In this document: positions 47,042 through 56,500 of the stretch, in pieces
How positions within the stretch are numbered: position 1 is the first letter of the stretch
Layout of the letters: each line of letters opens with the position of its first letter
Assembly (NCBI RefSeq): GCF_900114825.1
Contig: NZ_FOUI01000005.1
Location: 62,001-126,000, forward strand
Source of the DNA: Halopseudomonas yangmingensis
Lineage (GTDB): Bacteria > Pseudomonadota > Gammaproteobacteria > Pseudomonadales > Pseudomonadaceae
DNA length: 64,000 bases
Reading direction: 5' to 3'
The notes under the pieces: model-generated
The model's input: only the letters and a program-made list of their open reading frames with translations
Told to the model about the DNA's origin: nothing
Databases searched by the model: none
Position numbers and translations under genes: made by a program

Positions 47042-47215
47042 GCTGGTCTATCCTTTTTCAGTGCATGCCGGGGCTGGCGTGCGGTGCTGACTGACGCATG
47101 GATTGTCGTCAATCATAATTATTTGCTTATACCTGATCCAATTATTATTCATTTCACATGATGATCTGCCAGGCGTAGCTTGGTGACACCCGATCACCAC
47201 CACGAGGAAACGGAC
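47042..47215. promoter_or_regulatory. Divergent pycR/pycA promoter region
   Basis: This 174-nt region is much richer in A+T than the genes on either side. At 47115-47130 ATAA and TTAT form a short inverted repeat with an 8-nt centre, a possible LysR-type box, and a second AT-rich stretch follows at 47139-47160. No clear -10/-35 pair stands out. It is where PycR should act on both itself and pycA. Confidence 0.45.
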
Positions 47216-48631
47216 GTGATCAAGAAAATTCTCATTGCCAACCGTGGCGAAATTGCCGTTCGCATCATCCGCGCCTGCGCGGAAATGGGCATTCGCTCGG
47301 TGGCCGTGTATACCGATCCGGACCGCTGGGCACTGCATGTCAAACGCGCCGACGAGGCCTACAACATCGGCAGCGACCCGCTGGCCTGCTATCTGAACCC
47401 GCGCCAGCTGGTCAATCTGGCGGTGGAAACCGGCTGCGATGCGCTGCATCCGGGTTACGGCTTTCTCTCGGAGAACGCCGAACTGGCAAGAATCTGCGCC
47501 GAGCGCGGCATCCGCTTTATCGGTCCGAGCGCCGAGGTGATCAGCCGCATGGGCGACAAGACCGAGGCGCGTCGCAGCATGATTGCCGCCGGCGTGCCGG
47601 TCACCCCCGGCACCGAGGGCAATCTGGCCGATCTGCATGAGGCACTGGCCGAAGCCGCACGCATCGGTTATCCGGTGATGCTCAAGGCCACCTCCGGCGG
47701 TGGCGGGCGCGGTATCCGCCGTTGCAACTCGCAGGCCGAGCTGGAGCAGGCCTGGCCACGGGTGATTTCCGAGGCAACCAAAGCCTTCGGCAGCGCCGAT
47801 GTGTTTCTGGAAAAGTGCATCGTCAATCCGAAGCATATCGAGGCGCAGATCCTCGCTGACAGCCACGGCAACGTGGTGCACCTGTTCGAGCGTGACTGTT
47901 CGATCCAGCGGCGCAACCAGAAGCTCATCGAGATAGCCCCGAGCCCGCAGCTGACCCCGGAGCAGCGCGCCTATATCGGCGATCTGGCGGTGCGTGCGGC
48001 GCAGGCGGTGGGCTACGAGAACGCCGGCACCGTGGAGTTTCTGCTGGCCGAGGGCGAGGTGTATTTCATGGAGATGAACACCCGCGTGCAGGTCGAGCAC
48101 ACCATCAGCGAGCAGATCACCGGTATCGACATCGTCCGCGAGCAGATCCGCATCGCCGCCGGCCTGCCGCTGTCGTTCGGCCAGGAGGATGTGCGCCATC
48201 GCGGCTTTGCGATCCAGTTCCGCATCAATGCCGAAGACCCGAAAAACGGCTTTCTGCCGTCGTTCGGCAAGATCACCCGTTACTACGCCCCCGGCGGCCC
48301 CGGTGTGCGCGTGGATACCGCGATCTACACCGGCTACAGCATTCCGCCGCACTTCGACTCCATGTGCCTGAAGCTGATTGTCTGGGCGCTGACCTGGGAA
48401 GAGGCACTGGAACGCGGCCTGCGCGCGCTGGATGACATGCGCCTGCAGGGGGTGAAGACCACCGCCGCCTATTACCAGGAGATCCTGCGCAACCCCGAGT
48501 TCCGCAGCGGGGTATTCGACACCAGCTTTGTCGAGAACCACCCGGAGCTGCTGAACTACTCGATCAAACGCAAGCCGGAAGAACTGGCGCTGGCGATTGC
48601 CACCGCCCTCGCCGCCCACGCCGGACTTTAA
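47216..48631 (+). CDS. pycA: Pyruvate carboxylase biotin carboxylase subunit (subunit A)
   Basis: This subunit uses ATP and bicarbonate to carboxylate biotin, the first half of pyruvate carboxylation. The 471 residues have the BC start KKILIANRGEIAVRIIRACAE, the ATP-grasp Gly loop KATSGGGGRGIRR, HIEAQILAD, ERDCSIQRRNQKLIE and EMNTRVQVEH. The GTG at 47216 follows GAGGAAA; in-frame codons upstream do not match the family. pycB follows by 11 nt. AccC is an alternative name for such sequences, but the neighbour makes pyruvate carboxylase the better call. Confidence 0.93.
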   Translation: MIKKILIANRGEIAVRIIRACAEMGIRSVAVYTDPDRWALHVKRADEAYNIGSDPLACYLNPRQLVNLAVETGCDALHPGYGFLSENAELARICAERGIRFIGPSAEVISRMGDKTEARRSMIAAGVPVTPGTEGNLADLHEALAEAARIGYPVMLKATSGGGGRGIRRCNSQAELEQAWPRVISEATKAFGSADVFLEKCIVNPKHIEAQILADSHGNVVHLFERDCSIQRRNQKLIEIAPSPQLTPEQRAYIGDLAVRAAQAVGYENAGTVEFLLAEGEVYFMEMNTRVQVEHTISEQITGIDIVREQIRIAAGLPLSFGQEDVRHRGFAIQFRINAEDPKNGFLPSFGKITRYYAPGGPGVRVDTAIYTGYSIPPHFDSMCLKLIVWALTWEEALERGLRALDDMRLQGVKTTAAYYQEILRNPEFRSGVFDTSFVENHPELLNYSIKRKPEELALAIATALAAHAGL

Positions 48632-48642
48632 GGAACGACCCG

Positions 48643-50451
48643 ATGAACAGCCCACGCAAAATCACCGTCACCGATACCATCCTGCGCGATGCCCACCAGT
48701 CGCTGCTGGCCACCCGTCTGCGTACCGAGGACATGCTGCCGATCTGCCCGCAGCTGGATCAGGTCGGCTACTGGTCGCTGGAGGTGTGGGGCGGCGCGAC
48801 CTTCGACGCCTGCCTGCGCTTTCTCAAGGAAGACCCCTGGGAGCGCCTGCGCCAGCTGCGCGCCGCACTGCCGAATACCCGCCTGCAGATGCTGCTGCGC
48901 GGACAGAACCTGCTCGGCTACCGGCACTACAGCGACGATGTGGTGGAAGCCTTCGTCAGCAAGGCGGCAGCCAACGGCATCGATGTATTCCGCATCTTTG
49001 ATGCGATGAATGATGTGCGCAACCTGCGCACCGCAATTGCCGCCGTGAAAGCCGCTGGCAAGCATGCCCAGGGCACCATCGCCTACACCACCAGCCCGGT
49101 GCACACGGTCGAGGCCTTTGTCGCCCAGGGCAAGGCCATGGCCGAACTGGGGGTCGACTCGATCGCCATCAAGGACATGGCCGGCCTGCTCACACCCTTC
49201 GCCACCGCCGAGCTGGTGCGCGGGCTGAAGGCCGAGCTGTCACTGCCGGTATTCATCCACTCGCATGACACCGCCGGCATGGCCAGCATGTGCCAGCTGA
49301 AAGCCATCGAGGCCGGCGCCGACCATATCGACACCGCCATCGGCAGCATGGCCTGGGGCACCAGCCATGCCGGTACCGAATCCATGGTCGCCGCGCTCAA
49401 GGGTACGCCCTACGACACCGGACTGGACCTTGAGCTGATCCAGCAGATCAGCCTATACTTCCATGGGGTGCGCAAGAAGTACCACCAGTTCGAAAGCGAG
49501 TTCACCGGGGTGGATACCCGGGTACAGGTCAACCAGGTGCCCGGTGGCATGATGTCCAACCTGGCCAACCAGCTGCGCGAGCAGGGTGCGCTGAACCGTA
49601 TCCAGGAAGTCTTCGAGGAGATTCCACGCGTACGCGCCGACCTCGGCTACCCGCCGCTGGTCACCCCGACCTCGCAGATCGTCGGCACCCAGGCGGTTTT
49701 CAACGTGCTGGCCGGCGAGCGCTACAAGACCATCACCAACGAGGTGAAGCTGTACCTGCAGGGCCGCTATGGCCAGGCCCCCGGCCAGGTCAACGAGGAT
49801 CTGCGGCGCCAGGCCATCGGCCACGAGGCGGTGATCGAGGTACGTCCGGCCGATCTGCTGAAGCCGGAAATGCAGCGCCTGCGTGACGAGATCGGCAGTC
49901 TGGCCAGCAGTGAAGAGGACGTGCTGAGTTTCGCCATGTTCCCGGATATCGGGCGCAGCTTCCTCGAACAGCGCGCCGCCGGCACCCTGGTCCCCGAAGC
50001 CCTGCAGCCGGCACCGGGCAGCAGCGCCAAGCCGCATACCGACGAGGGCGCACCGACCGAGTTTGTCATCGACGTGCACGGCGAAAGCTACCGGGTCGAG
50101 ATCACCGGCGTCAGTGTCAAGAATGACGGCAAGCGGCATTTCTACCTGAGCCTCGACGGCATGCCCGAGGAAGCGGTGTTCGAGCCACTGAACAGCTTCG
50201 CCGGCGGCGCCGGCAGCCAGCGCCGTCAGGCCAGCCATCCCGGGCACGTCACCACCAGCATGCCGGCCAACGTGGTCGAGGTACTGGTCAAGGTCGGCGA
50301 CAGCGTCAAGGCCGGCCAGCCGGTGCTGGTCAGCGAGGCGATGAAGATGGAAAGCGAAATCCAGGCCGCCATCGACGGCACGGTCAAGGCGGTGCATGTG
50401 GGCAAGGGCGACCGGGTCAACCCGGGCGAAATCCTGGTGGAAATCGAGTAA
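48643..50451 (+). CDS. pycB: Pyruvate carboxylase carboxyltransferase/biotinyl subunit (subunit B)
   Basis: Transfers the carboxyl group from biotin to pyruvate, giving oxaloacetate. The 602 residues comprise the HMGL-like carboxyltransferase barrel (TVTDTILRDAHQSLLATR, metal site in HSHDTAGMA, biotin-pocket KDMAGLLTP), the PYC/OADA domain and a C-terminal biotinyl domain with Lys in VSEAMKMESEI. It resembles OadA, the alpha subunit of Na+-pumping oxaloacetate decarboxylase. However, no oadB or oadG is present and a biotin carboxylase gene is adjacent, so carboxylation is favoured. sbtA starts 18 nt later. Confidence 0.93.
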   Translation: MNSPRKITVTDTILRDAHQSLLATRLRTEDMLPICPQLDQVGYWSLEVWGGATFDACLRFLKEDPWERLRQLRAALPNTRLQMLLRGQNLLGYRHYSDDVVEAFVSKAAANGIDVFRIFDAMNDVRNLRTAIAAVKAAGKHAQGTIAYTTSPVHTVEAFVAQGKAMAELGVDSIAIKDMAGLLTPFATAELVRGLKAELSLPVFIHSHDTAGMASMCQLKAIEAGADHIDTAIGSMAWGTSHAGTESMVAALKGTPYDTGLDLELIQQISLYFHGVRKKYHQFESEFTGVDTRVQVNQVPGGMMSNLANQLREQGALNRIQEVFEEIPRVRADLGYPPLVTPTSQIVGTQAVFNVLAGERYKTITNEVKLYLQGRYGQAPGQVNEDLRRQAIGHEAVIEVRPADLLKPEMQRLRDEIGSLASSEEDVLSFAMFPDIGRSFLEQRAAGTLVPEALQPAPGSSAKPHTDEGAPTEFVIDVHGESYRVEITGVSVKNDGKRHFYLSLDGMPEEAVFEPLNSFAGGAGSQRRQASHPGHVTTSMPANVVEVLVKVGDSVKAGQPVLVSEAMKMESEIQAAIDGTVKAVHVGKGDRVNPGEILVEIE

Positions 50452-50469
50452 CGCCGCTGGAGGCTGACC

Positions 50470-51402
50470 ATGGGGCTGGATCCTGTCGTACTGTTTTTCA
50501 TCTTTGGCTTGTTTGCCGGGCTGGTCAAAAGCGAACTGAAACTGCCGCCCGGGTTGTACGACACGCTGTCGATGATCCTGCTGCTGGCGATTGGCCTGCA
50601 CGGCGGCGTCGAACTGGCCGCGCAGGCCAGCCCGGCGCTGATCGGTCAGGCGCTGGGGGTCATGCTGATGGGCATCCTGCTGCCACTGGTGGCCTTCCCG
50701 GTGTTACGGCTATTGCGTTTCGGCCGCATTGATGCGGCCAGTATCGCCGCACACTACGGCTCGGTGAGCGCGGCAACCTTTGCCGTGGTGATTGCCTACC
50801 TGCTGTCCCGCGAGATTTTTTTCGAAAGCTATATGCCGCTGTTCGTTGCGGTACTGGAAATTCCGGCAATCATCGTCGGCATCCTGCTGGCCAAGGGTGT
50901 CAGCCGCAACACCGACTGGAAGGCACTCAGCCACGAGGTATTCTTCGGCAAGAGCATCATGCTGCTGCTCGGTGGCCTGGTGATCGGTGTACTGGCTGGC
51001 AAGCAGGCAATCGCCCCGCTGGAGCCGCTGTACACCAGCATGTTCAAGCCGGTGCTGGCGTTCTTCCTGCTGGAAATGGGACTGATCGCCTCGCGCCATC
51101 TGGGCAGCCTGCGCAACACCGGCCTGCGACTGGCCGGGTTTGCCCTGCTGTTTCCGCTGTTCGGCGCGCTGGTTGGTGCCCTGCTGGGCGACATCATGGG
51201 GCTCTCGGTGGGTGGCATTACCGTGCTCGCCACCCTGGCCGCCAGCGGCTCCTATATCGCGGTGCCGGCGGCCATGCGTCTGGCCCTGCCGGAGGCCAAC
51301 CCGGCACTCTCGCTGACCGCATCACTGGGCATTACCTTCCCGTTCAATATACTGTTCGGGATCCCCCTGTACCTGTCGCTGGCCGAATGGCTGGCGGCCT
51401 GA
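50470..51402 (+). CDS. sbtA: Sodium-dependent bicarbonate transporter, SbtA family
   Basis: SbtA proteins import bicarbonate driven by Na+; the family is best known from the cyanobacterial CO2-concentrating mechanism. The 310-residue protein has about ten hydrophobic helices in two inverted halves with matching signature loops: AHYGSVSAATFAVVIAYL in the first half, LAASGSYIAVPAAMRLALPEAN in the second, then SLGITFPFNILFGIPLYL. TGGAGG precedes the ATG. It is directly downstream of pycB, whose partner PycA needs bicarbonate, and 10 nt before the PII-like gene. Bicarbonate as the substrate follows from family and context, not from proof. Confidence 0.92.
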   Translation: MGLDPVVLFFIFGLFAGLVKSELKLPPGLYDTLSMILLLAIGLHGGVELAAQASPALIGQALGVMLMGILLPLVAFPVLRLLRFGRIDAASIAAHYGSVSAATFAVVIAYLLSREIFFESYMPLFVAVLEIPAIIVGILLAKGVSRNTDWKALSHEVFFGKSIMLLLGGLVIGVLAGKQAIAPLEPLYTSMFKPVLAFFLLEMGLIASRHLGSLRNTGLRLAGFALLFPLFGALVGALLGDIMGLSVGGITVLATLAASGSYIAVPAAMRLALPEANPALSLTASLGITFPFNILFGIPLYLSLAEWLAA

Positions 51403-51412
51403 GGAGCCTGAG

Positions 51413-51715
51413 ATGAACCACCCGACCCGCACCCTGCTGACGCTGATTTGCGAAGCTGCCCTGCAAAACCGCCTGGTCAAGGACCTGGAGCAGCTCGGCG
51501 CACCCGGCTGGACCCTCTCGGATGCCCGCGGCAGCGGCAGCCGCGGGGTACGCAGCGCCGGCTGGGACAACGATGGCAATATTCGCGTGGAGGTGATCTG
51601 CAACCGCGAGCTTGCAGAGCGGATTGCCGGCCATGTGCAGGAACGCTACTACGACAACTTCGCCATGATTTGCTGGCTGAGTGACGTTGAGGTACTGCGG
51701 GCCGGCAAGTTCTGA
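51413..51715 (+). CDS. sbtB: PII-like regulator SbtB
   Basis: A 100-residue PII-fold protein of the SbtB branch, which binds adenine nucleotides (ATP, ADP, AMP, cAMP, c-di-AMP in cyanobacteria) and plugs or stabilises SbtA. It has the SbtB T-loop GSRGVRSAGWDNDGNIRVE, the B-loop-like GAPGWTLSDARGSG and the strand YYDNFAMICWLSDVEVLRAGKF. Compared with Synechocystis SbtB it stops right after that strand and lacks the C-terminal CGPEGC redox R-loop. Last gene of the pycA-pycB-sbtA-sbtB run. Confidence 0.9.
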   Translation: MNHPTRTLLTLICEAALQNRLVKDLEQLGAPGWTLSDARGSGSRGVRSAGWDNDGNIRVEVICNRELAERIAGHVQERYYDNFAMICWLSDVEVLRAGKF

Positions 51716-51738
51716 GCAGTACCGATTGACCACAGGCA

Positions 51739-51767
51739 TTGGGCTGCGACGTATTTGCCGGTATAAT
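51739..51767 (+). promoter_or_regulatory. Promoter of purE
   Basis: A perfect -10 hexamer TATAAT (51762-51767) lies 17 nt after TTGGGC (51739-51744), which keeps the TTG of the -35. Transcription would begin near 51774, giving a leader of about 118 nt before the purE ATG. It starts 23 nt after the sbtB stop, so purEK need not depend on the pyc promoter. Confidence 0.65.
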
Positions 51768-51816
51768 CGCGCGCTTGTCCATTCCCGGTGGCGGCCATTG
51801 CCGCAACCGATTCGCC

Positions 51817-51855
51817 AAGCCACGCCAGTTCCGCTGACGTGGCTTGTTGGTTTTT
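51817..51855 (+). terminator. Terminator-like hairpin with T tract in the purE leader
   Basis: AAGCCACG (51817-51824) pairs with CGTGGCTT (51838-51845), with an inner CAG/CTG pairing, and is followed by GTTGGTTTTTA. It lies between the purE promoter and the purE start, so it could attenuate purE as well as end sbtB transcripts. GTGGC at 51788-51792 is able to pair with GCCAC of the left arm, a possible antiterminator. Confidence 0.55.
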
Positions 51856-51891
51856 ATCGCCCCCGGCGACCGAACGCGAGGCACTGAACAG

Positions 51892-52383
51892 ATGAGCGCA
51901 CTGGTAGGCGTGATCATGGGCTCCAAATCCGACTGGTCGACCATGAGTCATGCGGTCGATATGCTCGAGCAGCTGGGCATTCCCCACGAGGTCAAGGTGG
52001 TCTCCGCCCACCGCACACCGGATCTGCTGTTCCAGTATGCCGAGCAGGCCGCCGCTCGCGGCATCGAGGTAATCATTGCCGGCGCCGGCGGTGCCGCGCA
52101 CCTGCCGGGCATGTGTGCCGCCAAGACTCACCTGCCTGTGCTTGGTGTGCCGGTACAGTCGTCAATGCTGTCCGGGGTCGATTCACTGCTGTCGATCGTG
52201 CAAATGCCCGGCGGCATACCGGTGGCCACCCTGGCGATCGGCAAGGCCGGGGCGATCAATGCCGCGCTGCTGTCAGCGAGCATTCTCGGTGGCAAGCATC
52301 CGCACTACCATGAGGCCCTGCAGGCCTTCCGCGCACGCCAGACCGACAGCGTGCTGGACAATCCGGATCCGCGTCAGCCCTGA
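51892..52383 (+). CDS. purE: N5-carboxyaminoimidazole ribonucleotide mutase PurE
   Basis: PurE moves the carboxylate from N5-CAIR to give CAIR in purine synthesis. The 163-residue class I protein has the signature [38 protein letters not shown] (active-site loop) and [29 protein letters not shown]. The ATG at 51892 gives [14 protein letters not shown]; sequence upstream belongs to the leader hairpin. purK follows 10 nt later. Both enzymes handle bicarbonate-derived carbon, next to the sbtA module. Confidence 0.96.
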   Translation: MSALVGVIMGSKSDWSTMSHAVDMLEQLGIPHEVKVVSAHRTPDLLFQYAEQAAARGIEVIIAGAGGAAHLPGMCAAKTHLPVLGVPVQSSMLSGVDSLLSIVQMPGGIPVATLAIGKAGAINAALLSASILGGKHPHYHEALQAFRARQTDSVLDNPDPRQP

Positions 52384-52393
52384 GGAATACAGC

Positions 52394-53479
52394 ATGAAGA
52401 TCGGCGTCATCGGTGGTGGTCAACTCGGACGCATGCTGGCCCTGGCCGGCACCCCGCTGGGGCAGCAGTTCGCCTTCCTCGATCCGGCCCCGGATGCCTG
52501 CGCCCAAGCCCTGGGTGAACACATCCGCGCCGACTACGACGACCACGAGCACCTGCGCCGACTGGCCGACGAGGTGGATGTGGTGACCTTCGAGTTCGAG
52601 AGCGTACCCGCCGAGACCGTGGCCTTCCTGTCGCAGTTCGTGCCGGTCTATCCAAACGCCGAGGCGCTGCGGATTGCCCGGGACCGCTGGTTCGAGAAGT
52701 CGCTGTTCCGCGAACTGGGCATCCCCACCCCGGCGTTTGCCGACATCCAGTCGCAGGACAGCCTGGACACAGCGGTCAAGCACATCGGCCTGCCGGCGGT
52801 ACTGAAAACCCGCACCCTGGGCTATGACGGCAAGGGCCAGAAGGTCCTGCGGCAACCCGAGGATGTGCGCGGCGCCTTTGCCGAGCTGGGCAGCGTACCC
52901 TGCATCCTCGAGGGCTTTGTGCCATTCACTGGTGAAGTCTCGCTGATTGCCGTGCGCGCCCGCGATGGCCAGACCCGTTTCTATCCGCTGGTACACAATA
53001 CCCATATCAACGGCATCCTAAGCCTGTCGGTGGCCAGCAGCGCGCATCCTCTGCAGGCACTGGCCGAGGACTATGTCGGCCGGGTGCTGGACAAGCTGGA
53101 GTATGTCGGCGTGCTGGCCTTCGAGTTCTTCGAGGTGGATGGCGGCCTGAAGGCCAACGAGATCGCGCCGCGGGTTCACAACTCCGGGCACTGGACCATC
53201 GAAGGCGCCGAGTGCAGCCAGTTCGAGAACCACCTGCGGGCCATTGCCGGCCTGCCGCTGGGCTCCACCGCCCGGGTCGGTGAAAGCGCCATGCTCAACC
53301 TGATCGGCAGCGTGCCGCCGGTCGAGCAGGTCACTGCCATCGCCGACTGCCACCTGCATCACTATGGCAAGGCCTTCAAGGCAGGTCGCAAGGTCGGCCA
53401 TGCGACCCTGCGCTGCCACGATGCCAGCACATTGCGATCACGCATTGCCGAACTGCAGAGCCTGATCAATACTGCCTGA
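52394..53479 (+). CDS. purK: N5-carboxyaminoimidazole ribonucleotide synthase PurK
   Basis: PurK is an ATP-grasp enzyme that joins bicarbonate to AIR, making N5-CAIR for PurE. The 361-residue protein begins KIGVIGGGQLGRMLALAG and has VVTFEFESVP, the ATP-grasp LKTRTLGYDGKGQKVL, EGFVPFTGEVSLI and NEIAPRVHNSGHWTIEGA. The ATG at 52394 fits the family start; a reading from 52076 is an overlapping frame inside purE. Operon partner of purE. Confidence 0.96.
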   Translation: MKIGVIGGGQLGRMLALAGTPLGQQFAFLDPAPDACAQALGEHIRADYDDHEHLRRLADEVDVVTFEFESVPAETVAFLSQFVPVYPNAEALRIARDRWFEKSLFRELGIPTPAFADIQSQDSLDTAVKHIGLPAVLKTRTLGYDGKGQKVLRQPEDVRGAFAELGSVPCILEGFVPFTGEVSLIAVRARDGQTRFYPLVHNTHINGILSLSVASSAHPLQALAEDYVGRVLDKLEYVGVLAFEFFEVDGGLKANEIAPRVHNSGHWTIEGAECSQFENHLRAIAGLPLGSTARVGESAMLNLIGSVPPVEQVTAIADCHLHHYGKAFKAGRKVGHATLRCHDASTLRSRIAELQSLINTA

Positions 53480-53541
53480 AGTTGATTGCCGGCGTCACAG
53501 GATGTGCTGAAGGCCGTTAGGGTTTATCGGAGCATCCATTG

Positions 53542-56500
53542 ATGTCACTTGTCGATCTGTTCAGCCTAAGCGACAGCGAACAGGCCCTGCTGTTGCAGGG
53601 TCAGCACAGCCACGGGCTGATGCTGCTGTCGGTGGTTATCGCTGTGCTGGCCTCCGGCTTCGCTTTCCAGCTGGCCAGCCTGGTACGGGTTGCCGGCACC
53701 GCGTGGATGCGCCGGTCTGCCCTGCTGTCGGGCTCGCTGACTCTGGGTGGCGGCATCTGGGCCATGCATTTTATCGGCATGCTGGCCTTCGAGCTGCCCG
53801 TGCCGGTGTACTACGATCCGCTGATTACCTCGTTGTCCATGCTCCCGGCGGTACTTGCCTCGTGGATCGTCCTGCGCCTGCTGTCACAACAGCAGATCAG
53901 CCTGCGCGAAATCGTCATCGGCGGTGTGCTGATGGGCGTCGGTATTGGCGCGATGCACTACAGCGGCATGCTGGCCCTGCGCAGCAGTGCCCAGTTGAAG
54001 TTCGACCCCCTATGGTTCCTGCTGTCGCTGCTGGTGGCGCTGGGCATGTCGATGCTGGCACTGTGGCTGCGCTTTGGCCTGAAGCAGCGCTTTGGCCTGA
54101 GCCATCTGCTGACAGTCACCCTTGGCGGTATCGGCATGGGGCTGGCGATTGCCTCGATGCACTACACCGGCATGGCCGCTGTCCGCTTTATTGGCAGTGA
54201 CAGCCTGCCGGTGCCGGCCAGTGTGCCCGACCGCACCGTACTGGCACTGGCGATCGCCATGCTGATGCTGGCCCTTGGATTGGTGGTCGGGGTGATCAAC
54301 GGCATACTGCGCTACCGTTACCTGCTGGGCAAGATGCAGGCCAGCGAGAACCGCCTGCGGGCCATGGTGGATACCGCCGTCGACGGCATCATCACCATCA
54401 ACGCCCAAGGCCTGATCGAGTCATTCAACCACTCAGCCGAGCGACTGTTCGGCTGGAGCGCCAGCGAGGTGATCGGCCGCAATATCCGGATGCTGATGCC
54501 GGAGCCCTACAGCTCAGGGCATGACCAGTACCTGCAAAACTACCTGAGCACCGGACAGGCACGCATCATCGGCACCGGCCGCGAAGTCACCGCCCTGCGC
54601 CGGGATGGCAGCCATGTGCCGATCCGCCTGGCGATCGGCCAGATGCGTATTGATCATCGCCCGCTGTTTGTCGGCTTTGTCACCGATATCAGCGAACGCA
54701 AGGCGATCGAGCAGTCGCTGCGTGACAGTGAGCGCCAGTACAGCTCGCTGATCGCCAATATCCCCGGCGTGTCCTTCCGCTGCCTGCCGCAGCGGGACTG
54801 GCAGATGCTGTTTATCAGTGACGCGGTGGAGCAACTGACCGGCTGGCCAGCCGCAGGCTTCATGGACGGCAAGAGCTTCGCCGAGGTGATCTATCCGGGG
54901 GACGCCGAGGCGGTCTATGGCGAGGTCATGGCACGGCTGGCGAAACGCGAGCAGTACCATATCGAATACCGCATCATCCGCCGCGACGGCAGTCTGCGCT
55001 GGGTCTCGGAAAGCGCCAGCGCGATCTACGACGCCTCCGGCAAACCGGAATGGATTGACGGAGTAATACTGGACATCACCGAGCGCCGCGAGATTCTGCA
55101 GCAACTGCAGCAGGCCAAGGAACGTGCCGAACAGGCGGCCGCCGCCAAGGGCGCCTTCCTCGCCAATATGAGCCATGAAATCCGCACGCCGATGAATGCC
55201 ATCATCGGCTTCAGCGAGCTGCTGCTGGATACACCACTGCAACCCACACAATACCGGCACCTGCACACCGTGCACCGCTCGGCCCGCTCACTGCTGGGCC
55301 TGCTCAACGACATTCTGGATACCGCCAAGCTGGAGCGCGGTGCCCTGGAGCTGGAGCAGCAACTGTTAGATCTGCACGGCCTGTGCACTGAACTGCTGGA
55401 GATCCTGCGGCTGCAGGCCGAGAACAAGGGGTTGCGTATCCACCTTGACTACCAGGCGGCGGAACAGGGGCTGCTCGGCGATCCGCTGCGCCTGCGACAG
55501 ATTCTGACCAACCTGCTGGGTAATGCGGTGAAGTTCACCGAGCAGGGTGAGGTGCGCCTGCGGGTCAGCGAGGCCGACGGGCAGTTGCGCTTCGATGTCG
55601 AGGATACCGGTATCGGCATTCCCGCCGAACGCCTGGAGCGCATCTTTGAGCCCTTTGCCCAGGCCGATGCCTCGATGAGCCGGCGCTTTGGCGGCACCGG
55701 GCTGGGTACCACCATTGCCCGCCAGCTCAGTGAACTGATGGGCGGCAGCCTGAAAGTGCGCAGCCAGCCAGGGGTTGGCAGTTGCTTCAGTCTGTGTCTG
55801 CCGCAGACCACCCAGGCCTGGCAGGCGCCACTGGGCAGCGCCACCAGCCTCAGCCTTCCCAGCCTGCGGGTGCTGTGTGCCGACGATGTCGAGGAAAACC
55901 TCGAACTGCTGCAACTGACCCTGCAGCGTGCCGGACATCAGGTCAGTCTGGCACGCAACGGTCAGCAGGCCTGCGCACTGTTTGCCCGCCAGCCCTTCGA
56001 GCTGGTGCTGATGGACGTGCAAATGCCGGATATGGACGGGCTCGACGCCACCCGGGAAATTCGCCGGATCGAAGCCGCGCAGGGGCGCAGCCGCACGCCG
56101 GTGATTGCCCTGACCGCCAGCGTGCTTGACCACGACCGCCAGGCCGCACGCGACGCCGGTATGGACAGCTTCGCCAGCAAGCCGCTGGACTGGCCGCAGC
56201 TGCAGGAAGAAATCGGTCGATTACTGGGTGTCAGCCAGACCACCCTCGTCAGCCCTGCGCGTGGGATCGACAGCGACTCCACTGCAGTCATCGACTGGGC
56301 GGCCGGCGAGCGCCGTTGGGGCGACCGTCAGCGGCTGTTGGCCGCCTTGCAGGGTTTTGTCCGACAAGCGCAACAACAATTGACGGCATACCTCAGTCAG
56401 CCGCCGCAGAACCAGCCCGACAACCTTGCCGCCCTGCTGCACCGCCTGCGCGGCAGCGCGCTGAATCTGGATGTGCCACGCCTGATCCGTTGCCTGACCA

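Noticed and set aside
47048-48655. 535-codon open frame on the minus strand opposite pycA
   Set aside because: The opposite strand encodes an unmistakable biotin carboxylase, and the antisense product is low-complexity with no motif.
48643-50451. Na+-pumping oxaloacetate decarboxylase alpha subunit (OadA)
   Set aside because: No oadB or oadG nearby, and a biotin carboxylase gene is directly upstream, so the two-subunit pyruvate carboxylase reading is better.
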